From positions 24,979-88,978 of the forward strand of contig JAEEGQ010000008.1 of NCBI GenBank assembly GCA_016280395.1: DNA of 64,000 nucleotides, written 5' to 3'. Below, piece by piece: positions 22,101-29,820 of the stretch. The stretch's first letter is position 1; each line of letters begins with the position of its first letter. Below the pieces are notes generated by a model. The model was not told where the DNA came from and searched no databases. It saw only the letters and a list, made by a program, of their open reading frames with translations. Both the position numbers and the translations under genes were made by a program. The DNA comes from Lachnospiraceae bacterium (GTDB lineage Bacteria; Bacillota; Clostridia; Lachnospirales; Lachnospiraceae).

Positions 22101-23088
22101 GAAGTTTACGCTTCGCGTTAAGAAAGAGCAGTACAAGTGCGAATGCGGTGAAACAAAACTTGTTGATATCCAGCTTACACCTCAGCTCAGCACTTATGAA
22201 TTTGATTTTATCTGGCTGAATGATAAAGCAGGTAAAGTAAGCGATATCCTTAAGGAACTGAATGCTGTTTATCTGGCACATGTTGACAGGAACAATGCTG
22301 TTAGCGGAGTGGAATCTCCCGAAGGATTGGCCGTACCGCTCAAGGTTGATGGAACCTTCAGCTTTGCTTCCGGTACATCAACCGCTATAACATCAAAGAC
22401 ATATGCACAGCTTCTTTCTGACATGAGAAAGAATGGAGAGTCGGCGAAGTTTATCAATGTTGTATTTACGCCTGCCGATACTGACGCCTTCAAGTCCTTT
22501 ACGGTCGAGATCGGATTTGCGGACAAAAATTCCCGCGATTTCCATCATATGCACAGCGAGGACCCGGCTGCATACGCAGGGCATACCACAAGAGATAACG
22601 GCATAAAGTACAACGGAGATACCTGGACGCATATTATCTATGAAATCTGTGATATCTGCGGTGATGACAGCAGGATGCATTATGAAAGGATACTGCCTCA
22701 TGTTGAGAGTATCTGGGAGGATCCGGACAATCCGGACAATGCTAGGCAGCTTGCTTATCAGGAAACGGTAAATCTGGAAGTTTCTATGAATTGGATATAC
22801 AATCATGTTGAAGGAGCCCAGATCAAGAGTCTGGTCGAAAAGTCCGGCAGTTATGTACAGCCTATATGGATGCAACTGTTTAGGGTTTATTATGCCGGTG
22901 AAAATTCAGAAGGACCACGCGATCCGATCAGCAGTTATTGCAACTTTGAATATATAGGCAATCTTAGTGACGAGGTTCTGAATACTTACTTCAGCACCAT
23001 GACGGAAGATATAGTTGTTCCGTTTAAGTTCTCCTGCAGCCTGCCGTATTACAAGGATGTGAACATCAATATTGTAATAAAAAAGTAG
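16162..23088 (+). CDS. Giant cell-surface protein, 2308 residues, disrupted natural start
   Basis: A well-placed ATG at 16135 (GGGGGGA upstream) reads MK, then TAG at 16141-16143, then continues in the same frame as FLTKKVLIIGISS. The listed start is the TTG at 16162, the first in-frame alternative after the amber codon; its ribosome site is poor. The N-terminus is a membrane anchor (about 3-24), then a long outer region. An InlB-like beta unit (KGQMFLGWYYDD...YPRF) lies near residue 85; similar CWxDE-type units recur around 1400-1600 (TVTWQDEYENIIREDTV). From about 1620 on there are repeated short Cys modules (CTVCG, CRICG, CPHCG, CSQCW, CECGE, CDICG) joined by IPALGHTWG-type linkers. There is no sortase motif at the C-terminus. 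Probably a type II membrane-anchored adhesin or wall protein; whether it is expressed depends on the amber codon. Confidence 0.75.
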   Translation: MIIGISSLVALAGIITAIILIVNANKHKNDPQTSAWHEVKFAMPAGLSEEDKANVELPDTLMVEQGVTVAQLPIAKCKGQMFLGWYYDDSYKTVTASSDIIDHNMTLYPRFGSKDGLDGVFSYDYVAKMDVDKNYEVLVVTHKNLSKDQIAKLISLRNLSTCEEDIPFTLEEYKGNAGDIFTGDKSYTPDDMTRELLLKVSIDPNCDTLPDLYALYGLEKTDSVERYWREVCMFDPDKVSILSDAVEKLRMREWNNGKIYVLRPASGTWKEGCFWQAELLDTEYLRYAFEGAETEKQIVYNNFTVDKKEFNDVAVSDEVIYIPYAQVQGIPELRSVFTLIADDDQEVVNNDRSGVLTVYRELTKGTVIAVYEGTLKDDGTVDGDIGYYRITEVLGDNKYAYDGATILDIIKKPVSIPVQVRADISGGTLTLTPAELDFSSPLHEKLGLKKGAGVKEGDILVFYEGTLPVDTAALTASTKGLGKITSITTENDIVTVTYEKTTAEQTQRSQGMFKKVSNVEMPVSEADAGAMRENMQKQLEASGFVDVTGNYIVGLINGDAVLPDDPEMADALKNLKFQTDTGDEIAVEELRALAAGSKVEFSGLSIDFTLSPKLEHFSGKGIRAVFSAGFAIKIKLNGDNIIEIKVGARLEQEVLLGYNFSLEIEWAGIIPTDATIDAGLQAGTFTCLGASATVMTKTDEKDTDWANLLKTTGADGNPNPKTGDFMVNLGKRIKMISDGFETVQGGGTYTKQKGEDGKIGANKDADAAAEGSLGGDLPTKYAAMLENDAEYIPIINQELLKFEFHIDPWHVVAVSLRANLVVKFKLNAMIGFSVSYGNAKQYTYHVSVAEGEVQKKVGDLETPNFRVDFFTFGMVGLRAGVLLDFRIGLLSTDLDSVGITAEVGLYAEFYGFIYMFYEWKSGEKPNSGIMGSLLFELGAYLEINFKAQIGDDAVKKEIKLYEKTWPLLTLGAKEVPVPHPNNGVDDAELYETLEFDEGRNTVKVPDAVFDVYMMSLKDGSLSTKSQDTSKKGTENYRFTINTREYIQYNEEHFVVTCVDLDGENGKSNGKHSFQYLPATNEVYVKPVDDDKEELWGEISFVYRNNSFGFTTVEIRRTLKVHWKGVRATAAVEYYVQNDDGTYDYVKTGGFDGWDGIEYDLKISPEFAKQYDDYYLTGIDYPGIMDLQSVVLAAEKEMEEAVEKYRKGEMRAKDYDAAIKKYKQILKNYNEYYENIVTTLENSDGVMYFLMVKNETVVRLYFDKLPKHEIHPMIVYDKPVTDNNKITQGLITKRSGEKIYDELQKVGKEFIKISPSLSGIDWYSVPCDVIKTYPKVTYTDENGNIVSSYTKVHSYKGAINVYLPVYTWPDDKQLSEILADDKDWTLVTEDYVVPDEGVIFIGHARDGATVTVTWQDEYENIIREDTVVYGEPVPAKPEITHPPMSGYVYTLNWYDENGYINSFGRAYGNKVYTAKWTPVAQYQNITWVTDEKTWTTQGVETGKPIGNLESPSLEKTGYNYKLYIVRGNVETDVDPEAPMPGGGITVRVEYIKKTIEVKWMDKGEIIKEETVPYGSKLTAPSVQVAEGEGLKWLLDNGYPLSATTVADRDVIYVTASRHMHNWLDNYIAGYRKATCNSDGYMRHPCTVCGLIKEEHLDIDPNAHEFDTLSVDKADCVTPEISHIRCRICGKTEDIQTGRPDPNNHKAGELVLRAGFAATCGGDGRTDMYLCPHCGQIISGGETIPATGQHRFDYVEITKQPTCTEEGIRTITCSQCWIAEKTETIPALGHTWGTPVYTWSDDHKSVTAKVVCTRDPSHVITETTTNITYKITKETSCTADGTGEYTAVFKSEQFGTVKTTVAIPAIAHVWGEPVYTWSADNSTVTATRYCKYDTNHTHAETETVATESVTTVEPTLQQDGTRVYTATFTNSVFKKQTKTVAIPKGTGHVHNWVKNDAYVDTAGTYATLDANGKYVNLLDPTKKFTLRVKKEQYKCECGETKLVDIQLTPQLSTYEFDFIWLNDKAGKVSDILKELNAVYLAHVDRNNAVSGVESPEGLAVPLKVDGTFSFASGTSTAITSKTYAQLLSDMRKNGESAKFINVVFTPADTDAFKSFTVEIGFADKNSRDFHHMHSEDPAAYAGHTTRDNGIKYNGDTWTHIIYEICDICGDDSRMHYERILPHVESIWEDPDNPDNARQLAYQETVNLEVSMNWIYNHVEGAQIKSLVEKSGSYVQPIWMQLFRVYYAGENSEGPRDPISSYCNFEYIGNLSDEVLNTYFSTMTEDIVVPFKFSCSLPYYKDVNINIVIKK

Positions 23089-23133
23089 TATAGTTCAGAT
23101 CAAATCAAATGAGTCTTATGAGGCGGTCCTGTT

Positions 23134-23185
23134 TGCCACCGTTGCAGGTTTTCCTGCGTGGACGGTGGCAGGCAGGCCCGTTTTC
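23134..23185 (+). terminator. Hairpin terminator after the giant gene
   Basis: TGCCACCG (23134-23141) pairs with CGGTGGCA (23163-23170), with an inner CAGG/CCTG stem; CCCGTTTTC follows. The T-run is short. Confidence 0.5.
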
Positions 23186-23230
23186 TGCTTCCGGGAAACA
23201 GACAAGAAAGCATAGAAGCATATTTAAGAA

Positions 23231-23260
23231 TTGCATCTTTTTTGCCTTTTGGGATATAAT
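23231..23260 (+). promoter_or_regulatory. Promoter of nnr
   Basis: TTGCAT (23231-23236), an 18-nt spacer and a perfect TATAAT (23255-23260), 32 nt before the ATG at 23293. Confidence 0.75.
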
Positions 23261-23292
23261 AAGATCGATCTTTTGATAACGGGGATTGTTTT

Positions 23293-24855
23293 ATGAAAGA
23301 GATACTTTCTGTTGAAAACATGCGTAACAGCGATGCAGAGACCATATCGGGCGGAACCACGGGCAGGGAGCTTATGATGCGAGCGGGCAGAGCTGTATTT
23401 GATAATACAGACTGGAAGCCGCCGGTCGCGATAATATGCGGAAGCGGGAACAATGCGGGTGACGGATATGTGATCGCATCCCTTTTGTTTGAAAAGGGTA
23501 TTGAAACCGCTCTTATCCTGCTTGAAGACAGATTTTCCGGAGACGGCAGGTTCTATTACGATAAATGCAGGGAACAGGGGGTTCCTGTGCGCTTTTTTGA
23601 AGCTGGAATGTCGCTCTGCAGTTACAAAACAATAGTTGACTGCATCTTTGGGACAGGCTTTCACGGCGCAGTAAAAGGGAAGGCTGCGGAAGCGATCGGA
23701 GCCATAAACAAAAGCGGGGCATATGTCGTTTCTGTCGACATAAACAGCGGTCTTAACGGGAACACCGGTATTGCGGAAGGCGAAGAGGGCAGAAACTGCG
23801 TAATATCCGATATCACGGCTTCCATAGGAAGCTTCAAACCCGGACATTTCTTAAACATGGCAAAGGATGTAATGAGGCACAAAGCCAACTTTGACATAGG
23901 CATAAAGCCGGTGGAAAAGCCTTATCATCTGCTTGAAAGCAAAGACATAAAGCCGTATTTCGGCAAGAGGAACGAATTCTCAAACAAAGGGGATTACGGT
24001 TATATCGCGCTTATAGGCGGGTCGAAACGCTACAGCGGCGCAATTAGGCTGGCTTCCATGGCAAACGCCGCAATGCGCGCCGGCGCCGGCGTTGTAAAGG
24101 TTGCAGTCCCAAATTCATTGTTTAATGTGGTCGCATCAAATGTGCTTGAAAGCACGCTTTTCCCGCTTTCGGACAACGACGGCGAGATTGTTTTCTGTGA
24201 AGAAGAGATCGCAGAGCTTATCAAAAACGTTAAAACCGTGGCTTTTGGAATGGGCATAGGCGTAACCGGAGAGACGGGGAAAGTACTGGAATATCTGCTT
24301 AAAAACTACACGGGAACACTTATAATAGACGCGGACGGGTTAACATTGCTGTCAAAAACTGACCGTGAGACAGTTAAGGCATCAAAGGCCAAACTTGTTC
24401 TTACGCCTCACATTAAGGAGTTTTCAAGGCTCACAGGCCTTAGTAAAGAAGAGATCCTTGCAGCGCCTGTGGAAAACGCAAGGAAGTATGCTGAAGAAAA
24501 CGGCGTAATACTGCTGTTAAAGGGTCCTGCAACTATCGTTACGGATGGGAAGGATGTTCTGTTTAACGATACCGGCTGCTCCGGCATGGCGACAGCAGGA
24601 AGCGGGGATGTTTTGTCAGGGATACTTTCAGCAGTTTGCGCATATATACCGGGGAACGTTGAAAAGGCAGAAAATCCGGGAAAGACGGGAACAGATGCCG
24701 GCAGTCTTTCACCGCTGCTTTTATCTGTTGCCGCAGGCGCTTACATAAACGGCAGGGCCGGGGAAATTGCGCAGAAAAAATATAATTCCGTCAGCATGGT
24801 CGCAGGGGACACTGTAGCCGGCATTGCGGAAGCGGTAACCGGGTTGATATCCTGA
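23293..24855 (+). CDS. nnr: Bifunctional NAD(P)HX epimerase/dehydratase
   Basis: 520 residues with the two usual halves. The N-terminal YjeF-type epimerase half (about 1-215) has GSGNNAGDGYV and VDINSGLNG. The C-terminal ADP/ATP-dependent dehydratase half (about 225-520, ribokinase-like) has IGGSKRYSGAIRLAS, DADGLTLL and the catalytic GSGDVLSG. The enzyme repairs hydrated NADH and NADPH in the cytoplasm. The epimerase half looks complete. It has its own promoter; the following binding-protein gene begins 38 nt later and may be read through. Confidence 0.95.
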   Translation: MKEILSVENMRNSDAETISGGTTGRELMMRAGRAVFDNTDWKPPVAIICGSGNNAGDGYVIASLLFEKGIETALILLEDRFSGDGRFYYDKCREQGVPVRFFEAGMSLCSYKTIVDCIFGTGFHGAVKGKAAEAIGAINKSGAYVVSVDINSGLNGNTGIAEGEEGRNCVISDITASIGSFKPGHFLNMAKDVMRHKANFDIGIKPVEKPYHLLESKDIKPYFGKRNEFSNKGDYGYIALIGGSKRYSGAIRLASMANAAMRAGAGVVKVAVPNSLFNVVASNVLESTLFPLSDNDGEIVFCEEEIAELIKNVKTVAFGMGIGVTGETGKVLEYLLKNYTGTLIIDADGLTLLSKTDRETVKASKAKLVLTPHIKEFSRLTGLSKEEILAAPVENARKYAEENGVILLLKGPATIVTDGKDVLFNDTGCSGMATAGSGDVLSGILSAVCAYIPGNVEKAENPGKTGTDAGSLSPLLLSVAAGAYINGRAGEIAQKKYNSVSMVAGDTVAGIAEAVTGLIS

Positions 24856-24893
24856 CCGGAAAACGATAGAATAACCTGCGGGGAAAACATTTT

Positions 24894-25931
24894 ATGAAAA
24901 AGATCGTGGAGTTTCTAAAACAGCATATTGCCCTGTGCATTACGGCATGCCTTGCGATAGCGCTCATAATCGCTGTCGCCGCTGTTTTTGCGCCCAAGGG
25001 CAGGAGGGGGGCAAAGCCCGGACTTGTGGTGGTGTCGCCGCACCCGAAGGCTTTTATCATCCCGCTTATAAAGGAGTTCGAGAACGAAACGGGGATAAAG
25101 ACCGAGGTTATAAGCCTCGGCACTTCCGCTGCGCTGAAAAGGATCACGGAGGACAAGGACGTTGATGTCCTGTGGGGAGGCTCCCTGCTCTCCGTAAGCA
25201 CCTTTGAGGATGCGTTTTATGCTTATACAACACCGAACCGCGAAGCTTTTGACAAAAACTATGAGAGCGTTGACAGGCGGATAACCTGTTTTACGCTGGT
25301 GCCGAGCGTTATCATGATAAATACGGATCTTATCGGCGATATTGAGGTAAAGGGCTACAAGGCTCTGCTGGATCCGAAGCTTAAAGGGCGGATAGCCTTT
25401 GCTGACCCCGGAAGTTCGTCTTCTTCTTTTGAGCATCTTGTCAACATGCTTTACGCAATGGGGGAAGGCGATCCGGAAAAGGGTTTCGGTTATGTTGAGG
25501 CTTTTTGCAAAAATCTTGACGGCGTGCTGCTTTCAAGCTCTTCCGAGGTGTATGAGGGGGTTGCGAACGGAAAATATACCGTCGGCCTGACCTTTGAGGA
25601 GGCTGCAGTTACAATGCTTAACAGCGGCAAGCATATAAGCATTGTTTATATGGAAGAGGGCGTTGTCTTCACACCCGACGGGATATGTATCAGCAGGCTT
25701 TCGGAAAGAAAACCCGAGGCTGAAGCGTTCGTGGATTTTATGACATCAAAGAACGCCCAGGGATTCATAACCGCAAACCTCGGCCGCAGGAGTGTCAGGA
25801 CCGACATCACCGAGTCCGGCATTGTTGCGCCGTATGAATCGATAAAACGGATAGAAGTGCCAAAGGACAGCGTTATCGCCGGCAAGGAAGACTGGATCGC
25901 GCGGTTTGGCAGACTCTTTAAGGCGAGGTGA
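24894..25931 (+). CDS. Membrane-anchored periplasmic-binding-type sensor protein
   Basis: 345 residues. An N-terminal membrane segment (about 13-33) lacks a lipobox cysteine, so it appears to be a membrane-anchored extracellular domain. The rest is a type II binding fold of the AfuA/FbpA kind: VVVSPHPKAFIIPLIKEFENE, DVLWGG, GRIAFADPGSSSSSF, FITANLGRRSVR. It is 3 nt from the histidine kinase gene. In staphylococcal HptA-HptS-HptR a binding protein of this type senses glucose-6-phosphate for a YesM-like kinase; the same arrangement here suggests a sensory, not a transport, role. The ligand is inferred only. Confidence 0.75.
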   Translation: MKKIVEFLKQHIALCITACLAIALIIAVAAVFAPKGRRGAKPGLVVVSPHPKAFIIPLIKEFENETGIKTEVISLGTSAALKRITEDKDVDVLWGGSLLSVSTFEDAFYAYTTPNREAFDKNYESVDRRITCFTLVPSVIMINTDLIGDIEVKGYKALLDPKLKGRIAFADPGSSSSSFEHLVNMLYAMGEGDPEKGFGYVEAFCKNLDGVLLSSSSEVYEGVANGKYTVGLTFEEAAVTMLNSGKHISIVYMEEGVVFTPDGICISRLSERKPEAEAFVDFMTSKNAQGFITANLGRRSVRTDITESGIVAPYESIKRIEVPKDSVIAGKEDWIARFGRLFKAR

Positions 25932-25934
25932 ACC

Positions 25935-27596
25935 ATGAACAGAGAGACGGTCTGCTTTCGCGACAGCATAAGAAAGACTTTTATAAGCTATTCCATAGTC
26001 CCTGTGGTCGTAACGGCTCTTGTGATCCTTTCGATCACCGGCATCGCCTGGAATAACGCCGTTACCTACAGGAACGAGAATGAGAACCGGGAAACCGCTG
26101 AAAAGATCTCACACGCAACGGATATCTGGTACGGGATGATAAACGAGGCGGCAGAGGCTTTTCTTAAAAACGACGGAAGTGTCCCAAAGGACAGGATCGC
26201 GGGGATCCTGTACGAAAAGTGCGGTGAGTTTGGCGAGACGGGAAACCTTGTGATGCTTGAGCCTTCGGGCGGGGTGCTCTACGCATCGGCGGGGAATGTG
26301 CCCTATTATCTTAAAGAAGCGCAGTACATGGACTGGGGGATACTCCATAACATCCGGAAGGCCACAGGTATCACCGTGACGGCGCTTTCAGAAGGTAATA
26401 TCTGCATGGGAAAAGCCGTTTACGAAAAAGATGAGCTTAAATGCCTGGTCGTCTATATTGTTCCTGATGAGGTGATAAAGCAGATGACCGGTGCTGTTGA
26501 ACGATTCTTTGCCATAACGGACGAAAACGGCTGGATCTACGCCGAAAACAGCAAAATGCTCCGGGACGCATACGGGAAGCTGGCAGCGGCTTTTGACACG
26601 GATACGGGATATGTCAAGGCTTCGGGCAAGCTTTATTATCTTTGCAGGACAGTCGTAAGGAACGGTCTTACGGTCTGGACGGTTGACGATATGAGCGATC
26701 ACATCAGGGTGTTCCTGCTGCTTATCGGCGTGGTCATCATGGTGTTTGCGGGGATCGTGTTCATCACCTACAAGAGCACGGATGCAAGCTCCGAGAAATA
26801 TACGGCAGATATAAGGAGGATAGAGGCGGCTTTCGAATCCGTTTCGAAGGGCGATCTTGATGTGCGGCTGAACACCGACAGTTCAAGGGAATTCACGACT
26901 ATCGGGAATGATTTTAACGAGATGCTTGAAAGCCTTAGGGGGCAGATAGCGGAAAACAAGGAACTTGCAACGGATGTGGCTTTTGCGCAGCTGAAACAGC
27001 TTGAAAGCCAGTTAAACCCGCATTTCCTCTTTAACACCCTTGACAATATCAGGTTCATGGCGAAGATCGACGCCGAGGCGGCGGACAAGATGATAGTTTC
27101 GCTCTCCGGTATCCTGCGTTATACGATAAGGGATACAAGGGAAGAGGTAACGCTGAGGGAGGATCTCAACAACCTCCGGTATTACCTGAACATCCTGCAG
27201 ATACGCTTCAACAAGCGGTTTAAGTACGCCACGGATTTTGGTGATGACCTTATGGACTGTCTTATTCCGAAGCTCCTTCTCCAGCCTCTTCTCGAGAATG
27301 CCATAAAACACGGTTTTGGCAACAAGGAGAAGCTCTTTGTGACGATAAGGGGCTACAAGATAACCGACAAGCTCGTGTTTATCTGTGAGGATGACGGGGC
27401 GGGCATCGCGCCGGAAAAGCTTAAGGAGATCAGGGAGAGCCTTGCAAAGGACGATAACGAGACGGCGCACTACGGCCTTTACAACATCCACAGGCGCATA
27501 AAACTGATGTATAAAGGGGATTACGGCCTTGACATCGACAGCAAAGAGGGCGAGGGAACGCTTGTGAGGATAGTGCTTCCGAGAAGAGAGAAATAA
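25935..27596 (+). CDS. YesM-type sensor histidine kinase
   Basis: 553 residues. Two membrane segments (about 17-37 and 258-278) bracket a 220-residue outer sensor region; a HAMP region and a helical linker follow. The phosphoacceptor box is LNPHFLFNTLDNIR (His of the His_kinase/LytS-YesM type), and the ATPase part has LLLQPLLENAIKHGF (N box), EDDGAGI (G1) and GLYNIHRRI. It should phosphorylate the response regulator that starts 21 nt downstream. ATG 25935 follows AGGCGAGG, which lies in the end of the upstream gene, so translation is coupled. Confidence 0.93.
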   Translation: MNRETVCFRDSIRKTFISYSIVPVVVTALVILSITGIAWNNAVTYRNENENRETAEKISHATDIWYGMINEAAEAFLKNDGSVPKDRIAGILYEKCGEFGETGNLVMLEPSGGVLYASAGNVPYYLKEAQYMDWGILHNIRKATGITVTALSEGNICMGKAVYEKDELKCLVVYIVPDEVIKQMTGAVERFFAITDENGWIYAENSKMLRDAYGKLAAAFDTDTGYVKASGKLYYLCRTVVRNGLTVWTVDDMSDHIRVFLLLIGVVIMVFAGIVFITYKSTDASSEKYTADIRRIEAAFESVSKGDLDVRLNTDSSREFTTIGNDFNEMLESLRGQIAENKELATDVAFAQLKQLESQLNPHFLFNTLDNIRFMAKIDAEAADKMIVSLSGILRYTIRDTREEVTLREDLNNLRYYLNILQIRFNKRFKYATDFGDDLMDCLIPKLLLQPLLENAIKHGFGNKEKLFVTIRGYKITDKLVFICEDDGAGIAPEKLKEIRESLAKDDNETAHYGLYNIHRRIKLMYKGDYGLDIDSKEGEGTLVRIVLPRREK

Positions 27597-27617
27597 GAGC
27601 GGGCGGGAGGATGGCTC

Positions 27618-28379
27618 ATGTACAGGGTTTTGATAGTTGAAGACGAAGACATTATAAGAAAAGGGATAGCCTACACAATGGACTGGACGTCCTGGGACTG
27701 CACCGTTGCGGGAGAGGCCGCAAACGGCATGGAAGGGCTTGAAAAGATAAGGGAATTAAAGCCCGATATCGTGCTTGTTGATATCATGATGCCGGTCATG
27801 GACGGGATAACGATGACAAGGGAGGCACTGAAAGAGGTAGCCTTCAAGACGGTGATCCTTACAAGCTATGCCGATTTCGATTACGCAAAACAGGCCATAG
27901 ACCTGAACGTTTCGGCATATCTCATGAAGCCTGTTGACAGCGCGGAGCTTAAGGCCGCCATCGAAAAGATAAAGGAAGAGCTGCGCAGGGAGCGCGCTTA
28001 CGAGCAGTTTGACGAAAAACAGAAGGAACTCGAAAACCCGGAGAACATCTTCATAAAAGAGGATTCGGACAACGAGTATGTCCGCTATGTGCTGTCTGCA
28101 ACCAAGGAACATTTTGCCGAAAAGATCAGCATTGAAGCCTTTTCTGCGGAGCTTGGCGTGTCGGCGAGCTACCTTTCGAGAAAATTCAAGGAGGCCACGG
28201 GGACAAGCTACCTCGATTTCCTGAACCAGTACAGGATAAGGCAGGCCGTGAAGCTTCTTCAAACCGGAAAGTACAAGGTTTATGAGGTTTCGGAGATGAC
28301 GGGCTTTACGGACTATAAGCACTTTAATTCCGTATTTAAGAGATACACGAATACAGCACCGTCGGAATTTATGAACTGA
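27618..28379 (+). CDS. YesN-type response regulator with AraC DNA-binding domain
   Basis: 253 residues. Receiver domain 1-120: acidic pocket VEDED (7-11), phosphoacceptor D55 (LVDIMMP), T82 and K104 (LMKPVD). A coiled linker (about 125-150) leads to an AraC/XylS-type double helix-turn-helix (ISIEAFSAELGVSASYLSRKF; then YEVSEMTGFTDYKHFNSVFK). Partner of the preceding kinase. Most likely target is the transporter operon that starts 200 nt downstream; no direct-repeat operator could be fixed by eye. Confidence 0.93.
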   Translation: MYRVLIVEDEDIIRKGIAYTMDWTSWDCTVAGEAANGMEGLEKIRELKPDIVLVDIMMPVMDGITMTREALKEVAFKTVILTSYADFDYAKQAIDLNVSAYLMKPVDSAELKAAIEKIKEELRRERAYEQFDEKQKELENPENIFIKEDSDNEYVRYVLSATKEHFAEKISIEAFSAELGVSASYLSRKFKEATGTSYLDFLNQYRIRQAVKLLQTGKYKVYEVSEMTGFTDYKHFNSVFKRYTNTAPSEFMN

Positions 28380-28528
28380 AAACACGGCAGCTTTGGAAAC
28401 GCAAACCGGATTGTACCGCGGATATCGCGGATCCTGCACGGCGTTTCGGAAACTGTTCAGAAAATCGGATAATAAAACAGAAATTTGGGTATAGCCGGTA
28501 GTTTTTTTGTTGTATCCTTGTAATATCA

Positions 28529-28564
28529 GATGACGATCCCGTATCTTACGGAAAAGACGTCATC
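28529..28564 (+). promoter_or_regulatory. Two-part hairpin in the transporter leader
   Basis: GATGACG (28529-28535) pairs with CGTCATC (28558-28564); inside it CCGTA (28539-28543) pairs with TACGG (28547-28551). The stem ends just before AAAGGAGAG (28567-28575) and the ATG at 28582, so it could stabilise the message or limit ribosome access. No known riboswitch class was recognised. Confidence 0.5.
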
Positions 28565-28581
28565 CGGAAAGGAGAGAATTT

Positions 28582-29697
28582 ATGAAAAAACTATTGGCAC
28601 TTTTACTGGTTGCCGTAATGGTGATCGGTATCGCAGGCTGCGGCAAGAAGGAGCCTACCGCTTCGGGCACGCCTTCAAACAACACAAACCCCGAGATGCA
28701 GAAGCTTATCGATGCCGCAAAGGCTGAGGGCGAACTCGTTGTTTACGGTTCCTGCGAAGAAGAATATCTTGCAGCTGCATGTGACAATTTCAAAAAGCTT
28801 TACGGGATCAACGTAAAGTATCAGCGTCTTTCAACAGGCGAAGTACAGAGCAAGATCGAAGAAGAGAAGGGCAATCCTTCCGGCGACGTTTGGTTCGGCG
28901 GCACAACCGATCCTTATAACGTAGCAGCATCTGAAGGTCTTCTTGAGAAGTACGAAGCCATCAATGCAGTTAATCTTTCCGACAGCATGTACCGCGATAA
29001 GGACGGCTGCTGGTACGGCATCTACAAGGGTATCCTCGGTTTCATGGTAAACAAGGATGAGCTTGCCCGCAAGGGTATCGAGGCTCCGAAGGACTGGCAG
29101 GATCTTCTTGATGCCAAGTACAAGGGACTCATCTGGCTTTCAAACTACAACACAGCCGGCACAGCTAAGCTCGTTGTCAACACAATGATCCAGAAGTACG
29201 GCCATGACAAGGGTATCGAGTACCTTGTTAACATTGATAAGAACATCGAAGTTTACACAAAGTCGGGTTCCGGCCCTTCCAAGAATGTCGGCACAGGCGA
29301 ATGCGTAGTAGGTATCGGTTTCCTTCATGACGGCATCACCCAGATCAAGGATAACGGCTACACCAACATCCAGCTCATCATCCCTTCGTCGGGCACATCC
29401 TTCGAGATCGGCGCAACGGCTATCTTCAAGGGAGCTAAGCACCCGAACGCAGCAAAGCTCTGGATCGAATATGCTTTAAGCCCCGACTGCGTAGAGCTTG
29501 GCGCTAAGAACGGTTCTTACCAGTTCCTTGTCATCAAGAACGCAAAGCAGCCTCAGGAAGCTGCAGATTTCGGCCTTAATCCCGATAACGTTATGAAGTA
29601 TGACTTCGAAGATGCAAAGGCAAATACGAAGAAATATGTTGAAGAAGTTATGAATGCACTCGGTGCAGCAGCAGACGGTCGTTTCAAGACTGAGTAA
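28582..29697 (+). CDS. ABC transporter substrate-binding lipoprotein (AfuA/FbpA type)
   Basis: 371 residues. Signal peptide with lipobox GIAGC, Cys20 the lipid site, then a Ser/Thr/Asn-rich linker and a type II binding fold (LVVYGSCEEEYLAAACDNFKK, GDVWFGGTTDPY, GFMVNKDELARKGI, GATAIFKGAKHPNAAKLWI). It is the extracytoplasmic receptor for the permease and ATPase downstream. Relatives bind Fe3+ (FbpA) or sugar phosphates (AfuA); the neighbouring HptARS-like sensory trio favours the second. Pronounced use of preferred codons compared with its neighbours suggests high expression, and a terminator between it and the permease would favour excess binding protein. Confidence 0.9.
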   Translation: MKKLLALLLVAVMVIGIAGCGKKEPTASGTPSNNTNPEMQKLIDAAKAEGELVVYGSCEEEYLAAACDNFKKLYGINVKYQRLSTGEVQSKIEEEKGNPSGDVWFGGTTDPYNVAASEGLLEKYEAINAVNLSDSMYRDKDGCWYGIYKGILGFMVNKDELARKGIEAPKDWQDLLDAKYKGLIWLSNYNTAGTAKLVVNTMIQKYGHDKGIEYLVNIDKNIEVYTKSGSGPSKNVGTGECVVGIGFLHDGITQIKDNGYTNIQLIIPSSGTSFEIGATAIFKGAKHPNAAKLWIEYALSPDCVELGAKNGSYQFLVIKNAKQPQEAADFGLNPDNVMKYDFEDAKANTKKYVEEVMNALGAAADGRFKTE

Positions 29698-29710
29698 TTA
29701 TTCAACTGTT

Positions 29711-29745
29711 ACGGAGCGGATGCGAATTGCATTCGCTCCGTTTTT
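29711..29745 (+). terminator. Terminator between binding protein and permease genes
   Basis: A 13-bp stem, 29711-29723 with 29729-29741 (one G-U), GAATT loop, then T5. Likely partial, giving more binding protein than permease message. Confidence 0.85.
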
Positions 29746-29820
29746 CACGCACCGGCGGCCTGACGGGACTTATTCCGGCTCGCCCAAAGGTGCAAAAGGC
29801 TTTCACAGGAGGTTATGATA

